A stretch of 64,000 nucleotides of DNA from Methylophilus medardicus (GCF_006363955.1 NZ_CP040948.1:1364001-1428000); one strand, 5' to 3'; counted from the stretch's first letter, positions 29,684 through 39,247 are shown. Made by a program: numbers and translations. The notes: a model not told the origin generated them from the sequence alone.

Positions 29684-31435
29684 ATGCCTTTATTTTTGCC
29701 AAATTATGCAACACTTAAAACCTTGAGTGTTGGGCTGACAGCTTTACTGTTGCTTGGTTGCGAGCTGAATGGAGCGCAAAGTACCCCAGTCGCGCCACCT
29801 GACTTTGGGCCTAACGTGCTTATCATGGACCCTGCCATGGCCTCGGAGGAGATCCAACAGCGTTTAGATAAGCTGTTTAAACAACAAGAAGCCAACCAAT
29901 TCGGCCCCGAGCGCTATGCGGTGTTGTTCAAACCCGGGGTATATCACAACAAGGTCAAACTTGGTTTTTATACCCAGCTACTTGGCCTCGGACAATTTCC
30001 GGATGAGGTGATGCTTCAAGGCGGTATCCGCGTTGAAGCCGCTTGGCATGGTGGCGATGCCACGCAAAATTTCTGGCGCAGTGTTGAAAACCTCTCGGTA
30101 ACGCCGGATAACGGCACTATGCAATGGGCGGTTTCGCAGGCCGCGCCACTGCGCCGCATTCATGTGCGCGGCAATATGTTGCTGGATGACGATGGCGGCT
30201 GGTCCAGCGGCGGCTTCATCGCGGACAGTCTCATTGATCAGCAAGTGAATTCTGGCACCCAGCAACAATGGCTCACCCGCAACGCAAGCCTCGGTAGCTG
30301 GACCAACCAAAACTGGAACATGGTATTTGTTGGGGTTGAACATGCGCCAGCAGGTGACCAGTGGCCCACTCCGCCTTACACCGTGGTTGAAGAAACCCCT
30401 GTGGTGCGTGAAAAACCATTTTTAACCATTGATCACCAAGGCCAATACAGTGTCGTGGTGCCAGCCTTGCAAAAAAACAGTCACGGCATCAGCTGGCAAG
30501 CCAAGAATACGCCGGCCAAAGTGATCCCGCTCTCGCAGTTTTACATTGCCAAAGCCGCGACTGACACCGCAATCACCCTCAATGCGGCATTAGCCAAAGG
30601 GAAACATGTGCTGTTGACACCGGGCATTTATCAGCTCAACGCACCTGTCGAGGTCACGCAGCCCAATACAGTGGTGTTGGGCTTAGGCATTGCCACACTG
30701 ATGCCGGTCGCAGGCAATGCTGCACTTAAGGTGGCAGATGTCGACGGCGTCAGTATTGGTGGCATTCTATTTGACGCAGGCGCACAAAATTCAGAGGTAC
30801 TGCTGCAAGTGGGTGACAATAAGCGAGACCTAAGGCATGCTGATAATCCAATTAGCTTGCATGACACCTTTTTTAGAGTCGGCGGCGCCCATGTCGGCAA
30901 CGCAACCCAGAGTGTCATCATCCACAGCAACGATGTCATTGGCGATAATCTCTGGGTCTGGCGCGGGGATCATGGTGACGGAATTGGCTGGAACGTCAAC
31001 ACCAGCAAGCATGGCATCGTCGTCAATGGCGATCATGTCACCATGTATGGCTTATTTGTAGAGCACTTTCATGGCTACCAAACGGTGTGGAACGGCGAGC
31101 ATGGGTCAGTATACTTTTATCAAAGTGAAGCGCCTTATGATGTGCCCGACCAAGCAAGCTGGATGAATGGCGAAGTCAACGGCTTTGCTTCCTATAAGGT
31201 CGCTGACCATGTGACCCATCATCAAGCGACAGGGATGGGCGTTTATTGTTTTTTTAACGATAATCCGAGCGTAAAACTCAATAGCGCAGTTGAAGCGCCT
31301 AAGGGTGCCAATATCCGCTTTAACCACATAACGAGTGTGTCGTTAGGAGGCACTGGTGAAATTAGCCATGTGCTCAATGACCTTGGTGAGCGGGCGAACG
31401 ATCAAAATTATGTTGCGAGGTTGCGCGATCAATAA
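29684..31435 (+). CDS. Lipoprotein with predicted beta-helix fold, function unknown
   Basis: The 583-residue precursor has an N-terminal hydrophobic segment with lipobox LLLGC, so it is probably a membrane-anchored lipoprotein. Segments VLIMDPAMASEEIQQRLDKL and later repeats such as LTPGIYQLNAPVEV, NTVVLGLGIATL and GIVVNGDHVTMYGLFVEHF look like the turns of a right-handed beta-helix (pectate-lyase-3 type). Relatives are often labelled adenylyl cyclase or coagulation factor 5/8 type without proof. A carbohydrate-active role is a guess. The ATG at 29660 is an alternative start but falls within an inverted repeat. Confidence 0.7.
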   Translation: MPLFLPNYATLKTLSVGLTALLLLGCELNGAQSTPVAPPDFGPNVLIMDPAMASEEIQQRLDKLFKQQEANQFGPERYAVLFKPGVYHNKVKLGFYTQLLGLGQFPDEVMLQGGIRVEAAWHGGDATQNFWRSVENLSVTPDNGTMQWAVSQAAPLRRIHVRGNMLLDDDGGWSSGGFIADSLIDQQVNSGTQQQWLTRNASLGSWTNQNWNMVFVGVEHAPAGDQWPTPPYTVVEETPVVREKPFLTIDHQGQYSVVVPALQKNSHGISWQAKNTPAKVIPLSQFYIAKAATDTAITLNAALAKGKHVLLTPGIYQLNAPVEVTQPNTVVLGLGIATLMPVAGNAALKVADVDGVSIGGILFDAGAQNSEVLLQVGDNKRDLRHADNPISLHDTFFRVGGAHVGNATQSVIIHSNDVIGDNLWVWRGDHGDGIGWNVNTSKHGIVVNGDHVTMYGLFVEHFHGYQTVWNGEHGSVYFYQSEAPYDVPDQASWMNGEVNGFASYKVADHVTHHQATGMGVYCFFNDNPSVKLNSAVEAPKGANIRFNHITSVSLGGTGEISHVLNDLGERANDQNYVARLRDQ

Positions 31436-31539
31436 ACAATTGCGTTTAAACAAGCACCGATCAGTTAATCAGTAGCATGGGCGCCGCTCACATGTTTATT
31501 TAATGGGTGGATGTGATTGATCGACCACCGATTGGTTGA

Positions 31540-33315
31540 TTATGCCGTTTGTGAGCCATATAGGCGCTGGTAGACGCTGCCATTTTGTTTCACTAGCGTA
31601 TCGTGCTGGCCTTCTTCGATAATCCGCCCACCATCAAACACCAACACCCGATCAGCTTCTTTCACCGCAGACAAACGATGCGCAATGATAATCGTCGTGC
31701 GGCCGCGCAAGAATGTGCGCATCGCGCGGTGCAATAAGGCCTCAGTATGCGTATCCAGCATCGAGGTCGCTTCATCTAAAATGACGACTTGTGGCTGTTT
31801 GAGCATCATGCGGGCGATGGCAAGACGCTGTCGTTGCCCGCCAGACAAGCGCACCCCACTGCGCCCAAGCTGCGTATCCAGTCCTTGCGGCAAATCGCGC
31901 ACAAACTGTGACAGCTGCGCCACCTCCAGTGCATGCCAAAGCGCTGCATCGTTATAAGGCTGGTCCATGGTTAAATTTTGCCGCACGCTGTCATTAAAAA
32001 GCATGGGTTGCTGTAACACAACGCCGAGATGTTCACGCACCTGCGCATACCCGAGTTGTTCAATTGCTTGCCCATTAAATAAAATCTGGCCTTTGGTCGG
32101 CGCATACAAGCCTAATAACAACTGTACCAAAGTGGACTTGCCGGCCCCAGAAACGCCTACCAACGCCACTTGTTCACCCGGCGCAATGTTGAGGCTGACA
32201 TCCTCCAAAATCGGGCTACCTTCGGCATAGGCAAAAGTCACCTGTTGCAAACGAATGGTAGCCGGGCTGTGTGCGTGAAAACCATCCACCTGCGCTGGAT
32301 AATGCGGTTCTTCATCTGCCGCCAGTACCTGATTGATTCTGCCCAACGCAGCTTTTGCCGCATAGAACGAAACCTGCACGGATAGCAACTCTTGCACAGG
32401 GCCCATCATGAACCACAAATAACCAAAGACCGCGATCATTTGGCCAACCGACAGGTCTGAAAACACCACCATCAACATGGCGACAGCACGAAAAATCTCA
32501 AAACCAAATAAAAATACACCAAATGACAATCGAGATAAGGCATCTGATTTCCAGCCTGAGGCCGTCGCCGCCACTCGTACACTTTCAGCCGCTTGTTTGG
32601 CTTTGTCCAAAAAGCGTTTGTCACTGTTGCTGGCACGCAATTGCTGCATGACTTCCAGCGTTTCACTGACAGATTGAGACAACACTTCAAATGCGCTGTT
32701 TTCCCGTTGCTTCCATAGTTTGACCTTTTTACCCAGCACCATGGTCAAGCCAATCACAAACGGATTCAACAGCAAAATGATCAGTGCCAACTGCCAATGC
32801 ATCCATAGCAGCACTACAGCCACGCCGATGACGCTGAGTATCGCAACCAGCACCTTGGCAATGGTTTCACCTAAAAATTTGTCCAAAGTTTCAATATCGG
32901 TTAACAACCTGGCGGTAATTTGCCCCGCACCGAGACTTTCGTAGACTTGCATGCGAATGCGCGCCAGCTTATCGAGTAAGGTCTGACGCACCCGCAATGT
33001 CACCTGCTTAGATAATCCGACAAAGATACGTGTGGTCGCCACCCCCAATAACACGCTACTCAAGCGCAAACTCATGGTGAGCAGCGTGACAACCAATATG
33101 ATGGCAATGGGGCCTAACCAATCGGCTGGCAACAACCATGTCATGAGTTGGGTCAGTTTACCGGGTTGATGTAACAGCACTTCATCCACCAGCAAGGGCA
33201 TCAGCAGCGGAATGGGAACCGCGACCGTCGCCCCAAAAAATGCCAGACTTTGGCCCAACCACAAACGCCGTGAATGCTGGCGCAATTGCTGCCACAGATG
33301 AGTTAAGGTTAACAT
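31540..33315 (-). CDS. ABC exporter, fused permease and ATPase
   Basis: A 591-residue half-transporter of the MsbA/lipid-peptide exporter type. The N-terminal half has about six membrane helices (ABC_membrane); the C-terminal half is the ATPase with Walker A GVSGAGKST (about 388), signature LSGGQRQR (about 492), Walker B VVILDEATS (about 513) and H-loop IIIAHRLS. It would act as a homodimer. There is no neighbouring partner or substrate gene, so the cargo is unknown; it is not clearly MsbA, whose usual lpxK neighbour is missing. Confidence 0.9.
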   Translation of the reverse strand: MLTLTHLWQQLRQHSRRLWLGQSLAFFGATVAVPIPLLMPLLVDEVLLHQPGKLTQLMTWLLPADWLGPIAIILVVTLLTMSLRLSSVLLGVATTRIFVGLSKQVTLRVRQTLLDKLARIRMQVYESLGAGQITARLLTDIETLDKFLGETIAKVLVAILSVIGVAVVLLWMHWQLALIILLLNPFVIGLTMVLGKKVKLWKQRENSAFEVLSQSVSETLEVMQQLRASNSDKRFLDKAKQAAESVRVAATASGWKSDALSRLSFGVFLFGFEIFRAVAMLMVVFSDLSVGQMIAVFGYLWFMMGPVQELLSVQVSFYAAKAALGRINQVLAADEEPHYPAQVDGFHAHSPATIRLQQVTFAYAEGSPILEDVSLNIAPGEQVALVGVSGAGKSTLVQLLLGLYAPTKGQILFNGQAIEQLGYAQVREHLGVVLQQPMLFNDSVRQNLTMDQPYNDAALWHALEVAQLSQFVRDLPQGLDTQLGRSGVRLSGGQRQRLAIARMMLKQPQVVILDEATSMLDTHTEALLHRAMRTFLRGRTTIIIAHRLSAVKEADRVLVFDGGRIIEEGQHDTLVKQNGSVYQRLYGSQTA

Positions 33316-33324
33316 CGCAGCAGG

Positions 33325-34086
33325 TTACGCTTTACCACCGGCCAATACGCGCTGACGACGAATCTCGTACAAGGCAATGCCACTGGCCACACTAACGTTC
33401 AAACTTTGTACCGAGCCAAACATCGGAATAGTAATGAGTGCGTCGCAAGTTTCTTGGGTTAAACGGCGCATCCCATCGCCTTCGGCGCCCATCACCAAGG
33501 CGATCGGTCCCTCAAGTTTAGTGTTATGCAAAGAGCCCGGGGCATCCATGGTTGTGCCGACAATATACACGCCTGCCTCTTTCAACTCGCGGATGGTGCG
33601 CGCCAGATTAGTCACCGAAATGAATGGCACGGTTTCGGCTGCGCCGCTGGCTACTTTACGTACGGTGCCATTCAAACCGACTGAGCGATCCTTAGGCGCA
33701 ATAATGGCATGCACGCCCATCGCATCTGCCACACGCAAACAAGCCCCCAAATTATGCGGATCTTGTACCCCATCGAGGATCAGAAAGAACGGTGGTTCAT
33801 CCAGATCTGACTCTAATACATCATGGATGTCTTTGTACGGCATAGGGGTTTCGATGACGCGGGCGATGACGCCCTGATGACGACCATGCGCACCAATAAA
33901 GCCATCTAAACGATGACGCTCAGCTTGAATCACACGAATATTTTGCGATTTGGCCATTTCTAGCAGATCACGCATACGCGCGTCGACACGGTCTTGGTCG
34001 ATAATAATTTCCTGAATGCTGCTGCCATGCTGACGCATGCGACTCAGCACCGCATGAAAACCAAACAGAATGCGGGCTTCTGACAT
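33325..34086 (-). CDS. rlmB: 23S rRNA (guanosine-2'-O-)-methyltransferase RlmB
   Basis: RlmB methylates the ribose of G2251 in 23S rRNA. The 253-residue SPOUT enzyme has the substrate-binding N-domain (LFGFHAVLSRM) and the knotted C-domain with LILDGVQDPHNLGACLR, VMGAEGDGMRRLT and LNVSVASGIALYE. AGGAGTTACT just before MSEARILFG decides the start. It follows rnr by about 140 bases on the same strand, the rnr-rlmB order found in E. coli. Confidence 0.95.
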   Translation of the reverse strand: MSEARILFGFHAVLSRMRQHGSSIQEIIIDQDRVDARMRDLLEMAKSQNIRVIQAERHRLDGFIGAHGRHQGVIARVIETPMPYKDIHDVLESDLDEPPFFLILDGVQDPHNLGACLRVADAMGVHAIIAPKDRSVGLNGTVRKVASGAAETVPFISVTNLARTIRELKEAGVYIVGTTMDAPGSLHNTKLEGPIALVMGAEGDGMRRLTQETCDALITIPMFGSVQSLNVSVASGIALYEIRRQRVLAGGKA

Positions 34087-34226
34087 AGTAACTCCTATTT
34101 TTTTGATGACTTTTGCATATCTATCGCAAAAGATAAAACACGAATCGCGCAGGCCCGACAATGTAAAGACATTGTCATGCGCTGCGCGAATAGCTCGCTA
34201 AACACTACTTTTTATTCCAAGCGCTA

Positions 34227-36695
34227 TTATCGTGCTTTTGCCTTGGGTTTGCCTTTATTTTTTTGCGCCGCATGGCGGCCTTTGTCTTTGGCGGAGCGTG
34301 ACTTGCCAGCAGCAGGTTTACCCGCCACCGGTTTCGCCGTATTGGCTTTCTCTTGATGCCCAGTGACCGATTTCGCTGTCGCTGACTTTGTCCGGGCAAC
34401 GGTCGCGGTTTTAGTCGATGCAAATGGGCTTAGGCTGCTGGCTTTACGCTCATGGCTTACTTTTTTAGGCGCATCTGTGCCCGCGCCTTCCCCGGTTAAC
34501 TCACTAGCCGCTTCAACTGTGCCTGCGAGTGTAAAGTCGATGCGGGCGGTTTCCAGGTCTACCCGAACCACTTTTACTGTCAAACGGTCGCCTAACCGAT
34601 AACGCACGCCAGTGCGCTCGCCCACCATTTCGTGACGAGCTTTGTCGTGAATAAAGTAATCGTTACCCAGGTCCGTCACATGCAATAAGCCTTCGACATA
34701 CACCTCATCCAGCGCCACAAACAAACCAAAGCTGGTGACGCCAGCCACGGTGCCACTGAACACCTCGCCGACCTTATCTTGCATGTAAAAACATTTCAGC
34801 CAATTGGTCACATCACGCGTCGCATCATCAGCGCGACGCTCAGTCATGGAGCAATGTACGCCTAATTGATGCCAGTCTTTTGCTTGATAGCGTTTACCTT
34901 CAACCACCGCTTTAATCGCGCGGTGAACCAGCAAATCCGGATAACGACGAATCGGTGAGGTAAAGTGGGTATAAGCGTCGTAAGCCAAACCAAAGTGGCC
35001 AACATTGTCTGGACTGTAAACCGCTTGTTGCATTGACCGCAGCATCACGGTTTGCAGCAACTGTGCATCGGGGCGCGCCTTGATACGCTGCATCAGCTTG
35101 GCATAATCTTTGGCGCTTGGTTTCTCACCACCACCCACCCCAAAGCCAAACTCGCCCATAAACAAACGTAAGGCCTCGAGTTTTTCGGGCGTCGGGCCTT
35201 CATGAATGCGGAACAAACAGGTTTGCTCGTTTGTGAGCAAAAAGTCTGCCGCGCACACATTCGCAGCCAGCATGCATTCTTCAATTAACTTGTGTGCCTC
35301 GTTGCGCGTCACCGGCACAATTTTGTCGATCTTGCCATTGTCATTGAATACCATCATGGTTTCAGTCGACTCAAACTCAACCGCACCCCGCTTTTCACGT
35401 TGCGTGAGCATCAATTTATACACACTGTTTAAGTGTTGCAGATGCGGCATCAACCAAGCGTATTCCTCGGTCAATGCGGCATCTTCCGCCTGTAATAATG
35501 CATGCACTTTGGTGTAGGTCATGCGCGCTTTTGACAGCATGACAGAGGGATAGAATTGATATTGTTTAACAACGCCCAGACTATCTACCTGCATGTCGCA
35601 GACCATACACAAGCGCTCAACGTCCGGATTCAATGAACACAAACCATTGGATAAGGCTTCTGGCAGCATTGGGATCACGCGACGGGGAAAGTAGACCGAG
35701 TTACCGCGATCGTATGCCTCTTTGTCCAACGCATCGCCGGGCTGCACATAAAAGCTCACATCGGCAATCGCCACCACTAGGCGCCAGCCTTTGCCTTGCG
35801 GCTCGGCAAATACGGCATCATCAAAATCCCGTGCAGTTTCGCCATCAATAGTGATTAATGGCAAGGCACGCAAATCTTTGCGGCCTTTGTAATCCTTGGC
35901 TTGCACTGTTCTCGGAAAATCTTCGGCCTGCTTGACTGCAGCTGGGTTAAATTGATGCGGCAAATGATGCTTGCGTAGGGCAATCTCGATCTCCATGCCG
36001 CTATCAGCATAATTGCCCAAAATTTCGACAATCTTACCCATCGGGCTTGAGTGAGACGAGGGATATTCGGTCAGTTCAACCGTGACAATCTGCCCCACTT
36101 GCGCATCCATATCTAAATGATATGGAATCAACACGTCTTGGCTGATGCGCTTGTCTTCAGCGGCAACAATCGTCACCCCTTGCGCTCGAATCACCCGACC
36201 AACTAGCGTCTTATTAGCTCGCTCTAGCACTTCTACCAATTTACCCTCTGGACGACCCTTGCGATCAAGCCCAGCCAACCGCACCATGGCTCGGTCGCCA
36301 TGCATCACCAAGGTCATCTCTTTGGGGCCTAAAAAGATATCTTCGGGGTTTTTAGTTTTATCATCTGGCTGCAAAAAGCCAAAACCGTCGCTGTGACCAA
36401 ATACCGTGCCTGCAATCAAATGAATCTTATCCGGCAAGCAAAATGCACCCTTGCGATTCCGCATCAGTTGGCCATCACGCTCCATCGCACCGAGCCGGCG
36501 GTTGAAGATGTCTCGCTCATCGGCGCTGATGTCCAGAAGTAGGTAAATTTGGTCGGCACTGAGGGGAATTCCTTGGTCCGAAAGTAGCTGCAACACTAAC
36601 TCTCGACTAGGCAGTGGCGTTTGGTATAACTCGGCTTCTCGCTTGGCCTGCGGGTCATTTGCACGCAGGGTTTTTTTGGTTTTTCTGGTTGACAA
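34227..36695 (-). CDS. rnr: Ribonuclease R
   Basis: RNase R is a 3'-5' exoribonuclease that degrades structured RNA and acts in rRNA quality control. The 822 residues contain an N-terminal winged helix, cold-shock domains (about 85-230), the RNB catalytic domain (about 255-580, with ITIDGETARDFDDAV and the HFTSPIRRYPDLLVHRAI motif), an S1 domain (about 640-725) and a long basic Lys/Ala-rich tail (about 740-822). Length and order are typical. Confidence 0.96.
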   Translation of the reverse strand: MSTRKTKKTLRANDPQAKREAELYQTPLPSRELVLQLLSDQGIPLSADQIYLLLDISADERDIFNRRLGAMERDGQLMRNRKGAFCLPDKIHLIAGTVFGHSDGFGFLQPDDKTKNPEDIFLGPKEMTLVMHGDRAMVRLAGLDRKGRPEGKLVEVLERANKTLVGRVIRAQGVTIVAAEDKRISQDVLIPYHLDMDAQVGQIVTVELTEYPSSHSSPMGKIVEILGNYADSGMEIEIALRKHHLPHQFNPAAVKQAEDFPRTVQAKDYKGRKDLRALPLITIDGETARDFDDAVFAEPQGKGWRLVVAIADVSFYVQPGDALDKEAYDRGNSVYFPRRVIPMLPEALSNGLCSLNPDVERLCMVCDMQVDSLGVVKQYQFYPSVMLSKARMTYTKVHALLQAEDAALTEEYAWLMPHLQHLNSVYKLMLTQREKRGAVEFESTETMMVFNDNGKIDKIVPVTRNEAHKLIEECMLAANVCAADFLLTNEQTCLFRIHEGPTPEKLEALRLFMGEFGFGVGGGEKPSAKDYAKLMQRIKARPDAQLLQTVMLRSMQQAVYSPDNVGHFGLAYDAYTHFTSPIRRYPDLLVHRAIKAVVEGKRYQAKDWHQLGVHCSMTERRADDATRDVTNWLKCFYMQDKVGEVFSGTVAGVTSFGLFVALDEVYVEGLLHVTDLGNDYFIHDKARHEMVGERTGVRYRLGDRLTVKVVRVDLETARIDFTLAGTVEAASELTGEGAGTDAPKKVSHERKASSLSPFASTKTATVARTKSATAKSVTGHQEKANTAKPVAGKPAAGKSRSAKDKGRHAAQKNKGKPKAKAR

Positions 36696-36730
36696 TATTA
36701 ATTCTTCCTTTAAAATGCAGTGCTTCTTAA

Positions 36731-36815
36731 GCCCAGATGGCGAAATTGGTAGACGCGCTAGTTTCAGGTACTAGTGTTTAACGACGTGGAGGTTCGAGTC
36801 CTCTTCTGGGCACCA
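36731..36815 (+). tRNA. tRNA-Leu(CAG)
   Basis: An 85-base cloverleaf with encoded CCA: acceptor arms GCCCAGA and TCTGGGC pair fully, D-arm GGCGAAATTGGTAGACGC, anticodon stem CTAGT/ACTAG with loop TTCAGGT giving anticodon CAG, a long variable arm typical of class II leucine tRNAs, and T-loop GGTTCGAGTCC. It reads CUG codons. A strong terminator follows. Confidence 0.97.
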
Positions 36816-36826
36816 AATTCAAAAAA

Positions 36827-36884
36827 ACCACACAAATATTCAGGTTGGAAATTTATTCCGATTTTTGATTGTGTGGTTTTTTTT
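36827..36884 (+). terminator. Intrinsic terminator after tRNA-Leu
   Basis: The arms AACCACACAA (36827-36836) and TTGTGTGGTT (36869-36878) pair perfectly, with a small inner GGAA/TTCC stem, and are followed by a run of eight Ts. It ends the tRNA-Leu transcript. Confidence 0.9.
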
Positions 36885-37143
36885 GAACTGCGAATTTGAA
36901 ACATACCCACAGTTTATCATCAATTAGCAGCTGCCTGATTTAACTTCCCGCGATTATCCCTCTGCAAAACAAAAGTCTAGACTGTAGGCAATCTGCCTAA
37001 ACCGCCCCTAAATGTTATCGCGATAGCCTAAACGGGCTAATGACAGTCGATGCAAACTCATAGTAATTTTACGTTCAAGGTGACATTTAAGTCATTAAAT
37101 GGCCTTGTCGAGCGATGAAATATTAAAAAAACTGGAGATATCA
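36885..37143. other. Intergenic region with repeats and palindromes upstream of the PEP-CTERM gene
   Basis: There is no supported gene here. It contains a small perfect stem TAGGCA-ATC-TGCCTA (36985-36999), two direct copies of GCCTAAAC 31 bases apart (36995-37002 and 37026-37033), a stem TAGCC/GGCTA (37024-37039) and a perfect palindrome CATTTAA-GTCA-TTAAATG (37084-37101) about 43 bases before the PEP-CTERM start. These are plausible regulator sites. Confidence 0.5.
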
Positions 37144-37794
37144 ATGAAAAAACTAGCTTTAGTAGTAGCCATGGGGTTGGCATCATTAAACGCAAACGCT
37201 GACGTCATTGCAGGCTTATACAACACGGGGGCAGGTCTTTCAGCAGGTCAGCAAGACACGAATTACGCTTTATCAAGCGCAACCACAACCGTTGGCTCAT
37301 TTGGCTATGTTGCAGCGAATGGCTCTTTTCCAATCGGCCCATGGCTCGAAAATACAGCCACCTCTTCATGGTTAACACCGACACAAAACCAAGGTGACTC
37401 TTTAGACCCAACTGCGGATGGCGTGTACACATGGTCCACGACATTTGATCTGACAGGGTTTAACGCCAGCACTGCGAGCTTTTCAGCGCAATTCGCAGCA
37501 GATAACTCCGCGATCGCTTACTTGAACGGCACTCAGATCGGCACCGCAAATGGTTACAGAGAATGGAGCGCTTTCTCAGCAACATCTTCTAACTTTGTGG
37601 CAGGCATCAACACCTTAACTTTCGTGTTAACCAATCAGGCACTAGCTACCGGTAATCCAACTGGTTTACGCGTTGAATTCATATCCTCTGACGTGACTGC
37701 GGTCGCGGCAGTGCCTGAGCCAAGCGAATACGCACTGATGATCGCTGGTCTGGGTCTGATGGGTTTGATCGCTCGTCGTAAAAACGCTGCTTAA
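37144..37794 (+). CDS. PEP-CTERM sorted exported protein
   Basis: The 216-residue protein has a signal peptide (MKKLALVVAMGLASLNANA), a central beta-rich region resembling a jelly-roll/carbohydrate-binding fold (about 80-185, with TWSTTFDLTGF and AYLNGTQIG) and a C-terminal sorting tail: VPEPSEYALMIAG-LGLMG then RRKNAA. Such tails are recognised and processed by exosortase (EpsH/XrtA), linking the protein to exopolysaccharide export. No exosortase gene is in the window. The start is set by GGAG seven bases upstream; the open frame extends 15 codons further. Confidence 0.92.
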   Translation: MKKLALVVAMGLASLNANADVIAGLYNTGAGLSAGQQDTNYALSSATTTVGSFGYVAANGSFPIGPWLENTATSSWLTPTQNQGDSLDPTADGVYTWSTTFDLTGFNASTASFSAQFAADNSAIAYLNGTQIGTANGYREWSAFSATSSNFVAGINTLTFVLTNQALATGNPTGLRVEFISSDVTAVAAVPEPSEYALMIAGLGLMGLIARRKNAA

Positions 37795-37816
37795 TCATTT
37801 AATTCAAGATTGATTA

Positions 37817-37848
37817 AAAGCCACGCTTTGTTTTCAGCGTGGCTTTTT
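37817..37848 (+). terminator. Intrinsic terminator after the PEP-CTERM gene
   Basis: AAAGCCACGCT and AGCGTGGCTTT form a perfect 11-bp stem with loop TTGTTTTC, followed by TTTT. It lies 23 bases after the stop codon. Confidence 0.92.
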
Positions 37849-37936
37849 TAGTTTATGCCTCAAAACTGAGATTTGCATGCCCATATAATGATTAATCAAT
37901 ATAAGGAGCTAGTAGGTTACCCATCTGAATCGCCAC

Positions 37937-38720
37937 TAACTTTGTAGACACTGTTCAGCCGGTTGATTGAACTGATTTTCAAAGTCTATCGGAGATAATC
38001 AGTTATTGGAATTGTGTCTTCGTTTTGAGTTGTAAAAGAACTCGATGTAATCGAAGATATTCCGTTTAGATTCATCTCGGTCGTTGTATATTTGCGTTTA
38101 AAGCTCTCACGCTTCAATAGTTGAAAGAAGCTCTCAGCCACAGCATTATCATGGCCGTTACCTCTGCGACTCATGTTGGATTCAAGATTGTGTGCTTTGA
38201 GAAACAGCATCCAGTCTTCACTGGTATATTGGCTACCCTGATCCGAATGAATCAGCACCTTTTGTTCAGGCTTTCTACGCCACACAGCCATTAGCAATGC
38301 ATCCAATACCAGCGCTTTTGTAATGCGCGACTGCATAAACCAGCCTAGAATGCGGCGGGAGAATAAGTCCATCACAGCTGCCAGATATAACCAACCCTCA
38401 TGCATGCGAGTATAGGTAATGTCAGACACCCATGATTGATTCGGCCTCACTGGGTTGAATTCACGGTTCAGCGTATTAGCCTTGCCACTATAATAGCGTG
38501 GCTTACGATAGCCAACCAATGCCTTTACACCGTGCTGATGCATCAACTTGTAACCGCGGTTAATTCCATTGTACTCACCCCAAGCGCGCAAATCGCTATG
38601 CACATTGCGATAACCATACTCACCACCAGTCTCCAACCAGCTTTGCTTAATGAGGCCAGATTGCCGCTGGCTGGTTTGATAAGTCTTGGAATGCGGTTGC
38701 TTCAACTAGGCATAAAACCC
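37937..38720 (-). pseudogene. IS3-family transposase orfB, frameshifted
   Basis: OrfB supplies the DDE catalytic domain of IS3-type transposase. The frame is open from about 38705 to 37986 and shows the three acidic positions in WVSDITYTRM, IHSDQGSQYTS and NAVAESFF. After RKYTT the frame shifts: the expected IS3 ending (RDESKRNIFDYIEFFYNSKRRH) continues in another frame and then meets a TGA before the final PIDFENQ segment. A stop near 38705 also separates it from the upstream part. It cannot make a full transposase. Confidence 0.85.
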
Positions 38721-38779
38721 ACTCGAATGAACATGCAGCAGCTTGCAGAGCCACCGTATCGGCCAGCAGTCCTGGTGCT

Positions 38780-39100
38780 GTTGTTAAAGACATACCTCAG
38801 CCTGACCGCTTCGCGAAGTATGCCGCGGCTTTTTTTAATATATCTCGCTCTTCAGTCACTCGCTTAAGTTTCCTACGCAAGCGTTGCAACTCTGCTTGTT
38901 CAGCTGTTTTTGCTTGATGCTCTGCTGCGTCTGGGCCGTACTTCCTGACCTAGGTATACAGACTATCAACCGTGACATCCAATCTGCGTGCCACTTCAAG
39001 TACAGCATATCCGCCTTCTGTGATTTGACGGACGGCTGCTTTTTTGAATTTTTCTGGAAAACGTTTCCCACTCTTACTCCAGCTTAATTTTTAGCCATTA
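38780..39100 (-). pseudogene. IS3-family transposase orfA, interrupted by a stop
   Basis: OrfA normally binds the IS ends through a helix-turn-helix. The minus strand reads KRFPEKFKKAAVRQITEGGYAVLEVARRLDVTVDSLYT, a TAG stop, then VRKYGPDAAEHQAKTAEQAEL and the leucine-zipper-like LRRKLKRVTEERDILKKA. The single in-frame stop breaks an otherwise good OrfA. Boundaries are approximate. Confidence 0.8.
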
Positions 39101-39182
39101 TTAGGGCTTAAAAGTGTCTAGCAAATAAGTGGCGATTCACATAACACAATAAATTCCCCTACTAAATTTACAATTAAACAAC

Positions 39183-39188
39183 TATAAT
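39183..39188 (+). promoter_or_regulatory. Candidate -10 box for the DUF11 operon
   Basis: A TATAAT hexamer lies in a very AT-rich stretch between the IS right end (39139) and the first operon gene (39248). No matching -35 hexamer is clear. It is the only strong -10-like site in this gap. Confidence 0.35.
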
Positions 39189-39247
39189 TAATTTATGTTA
39201 TTTAATTAATGCTTTTGCTTAAAAAAAGAAAAAAGTTGTATAAAAAG

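Larger units (their letters stand above)
37926..39139 (-). mobile_element. Degenerate IS3-family insertion sequence
   Basis: A 1214-bp element bounded by imperfect terminal inverted repeats: TGAATCGCCACT at the left end matches the reverse complement of the right end over 12 exact bases and continues with similarity through TAGACACT. It holds an orfA/orfB pair on the minus strand, both broken. No target-site duplication is evident in the few bases either side, so the element is old or its flanks have been rearranged. Its right end is about 110 bases from the first gene of the DUF11 operon. Confidence 0.88.

Noticed and set aside
36885-37143. Cyclic-di-GMP (GEMM) riboswitch before the PEP-CTERM gene
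   Set aside because: The stems present do not match the GEMM core; the conserved aptamer bases are missing.
37916-39149. Target-site duplication around the IS3 element
   Set aside because: Bases next to the two ends (left CATC, right CATA) do not form a clear direct repeat in the expected position.
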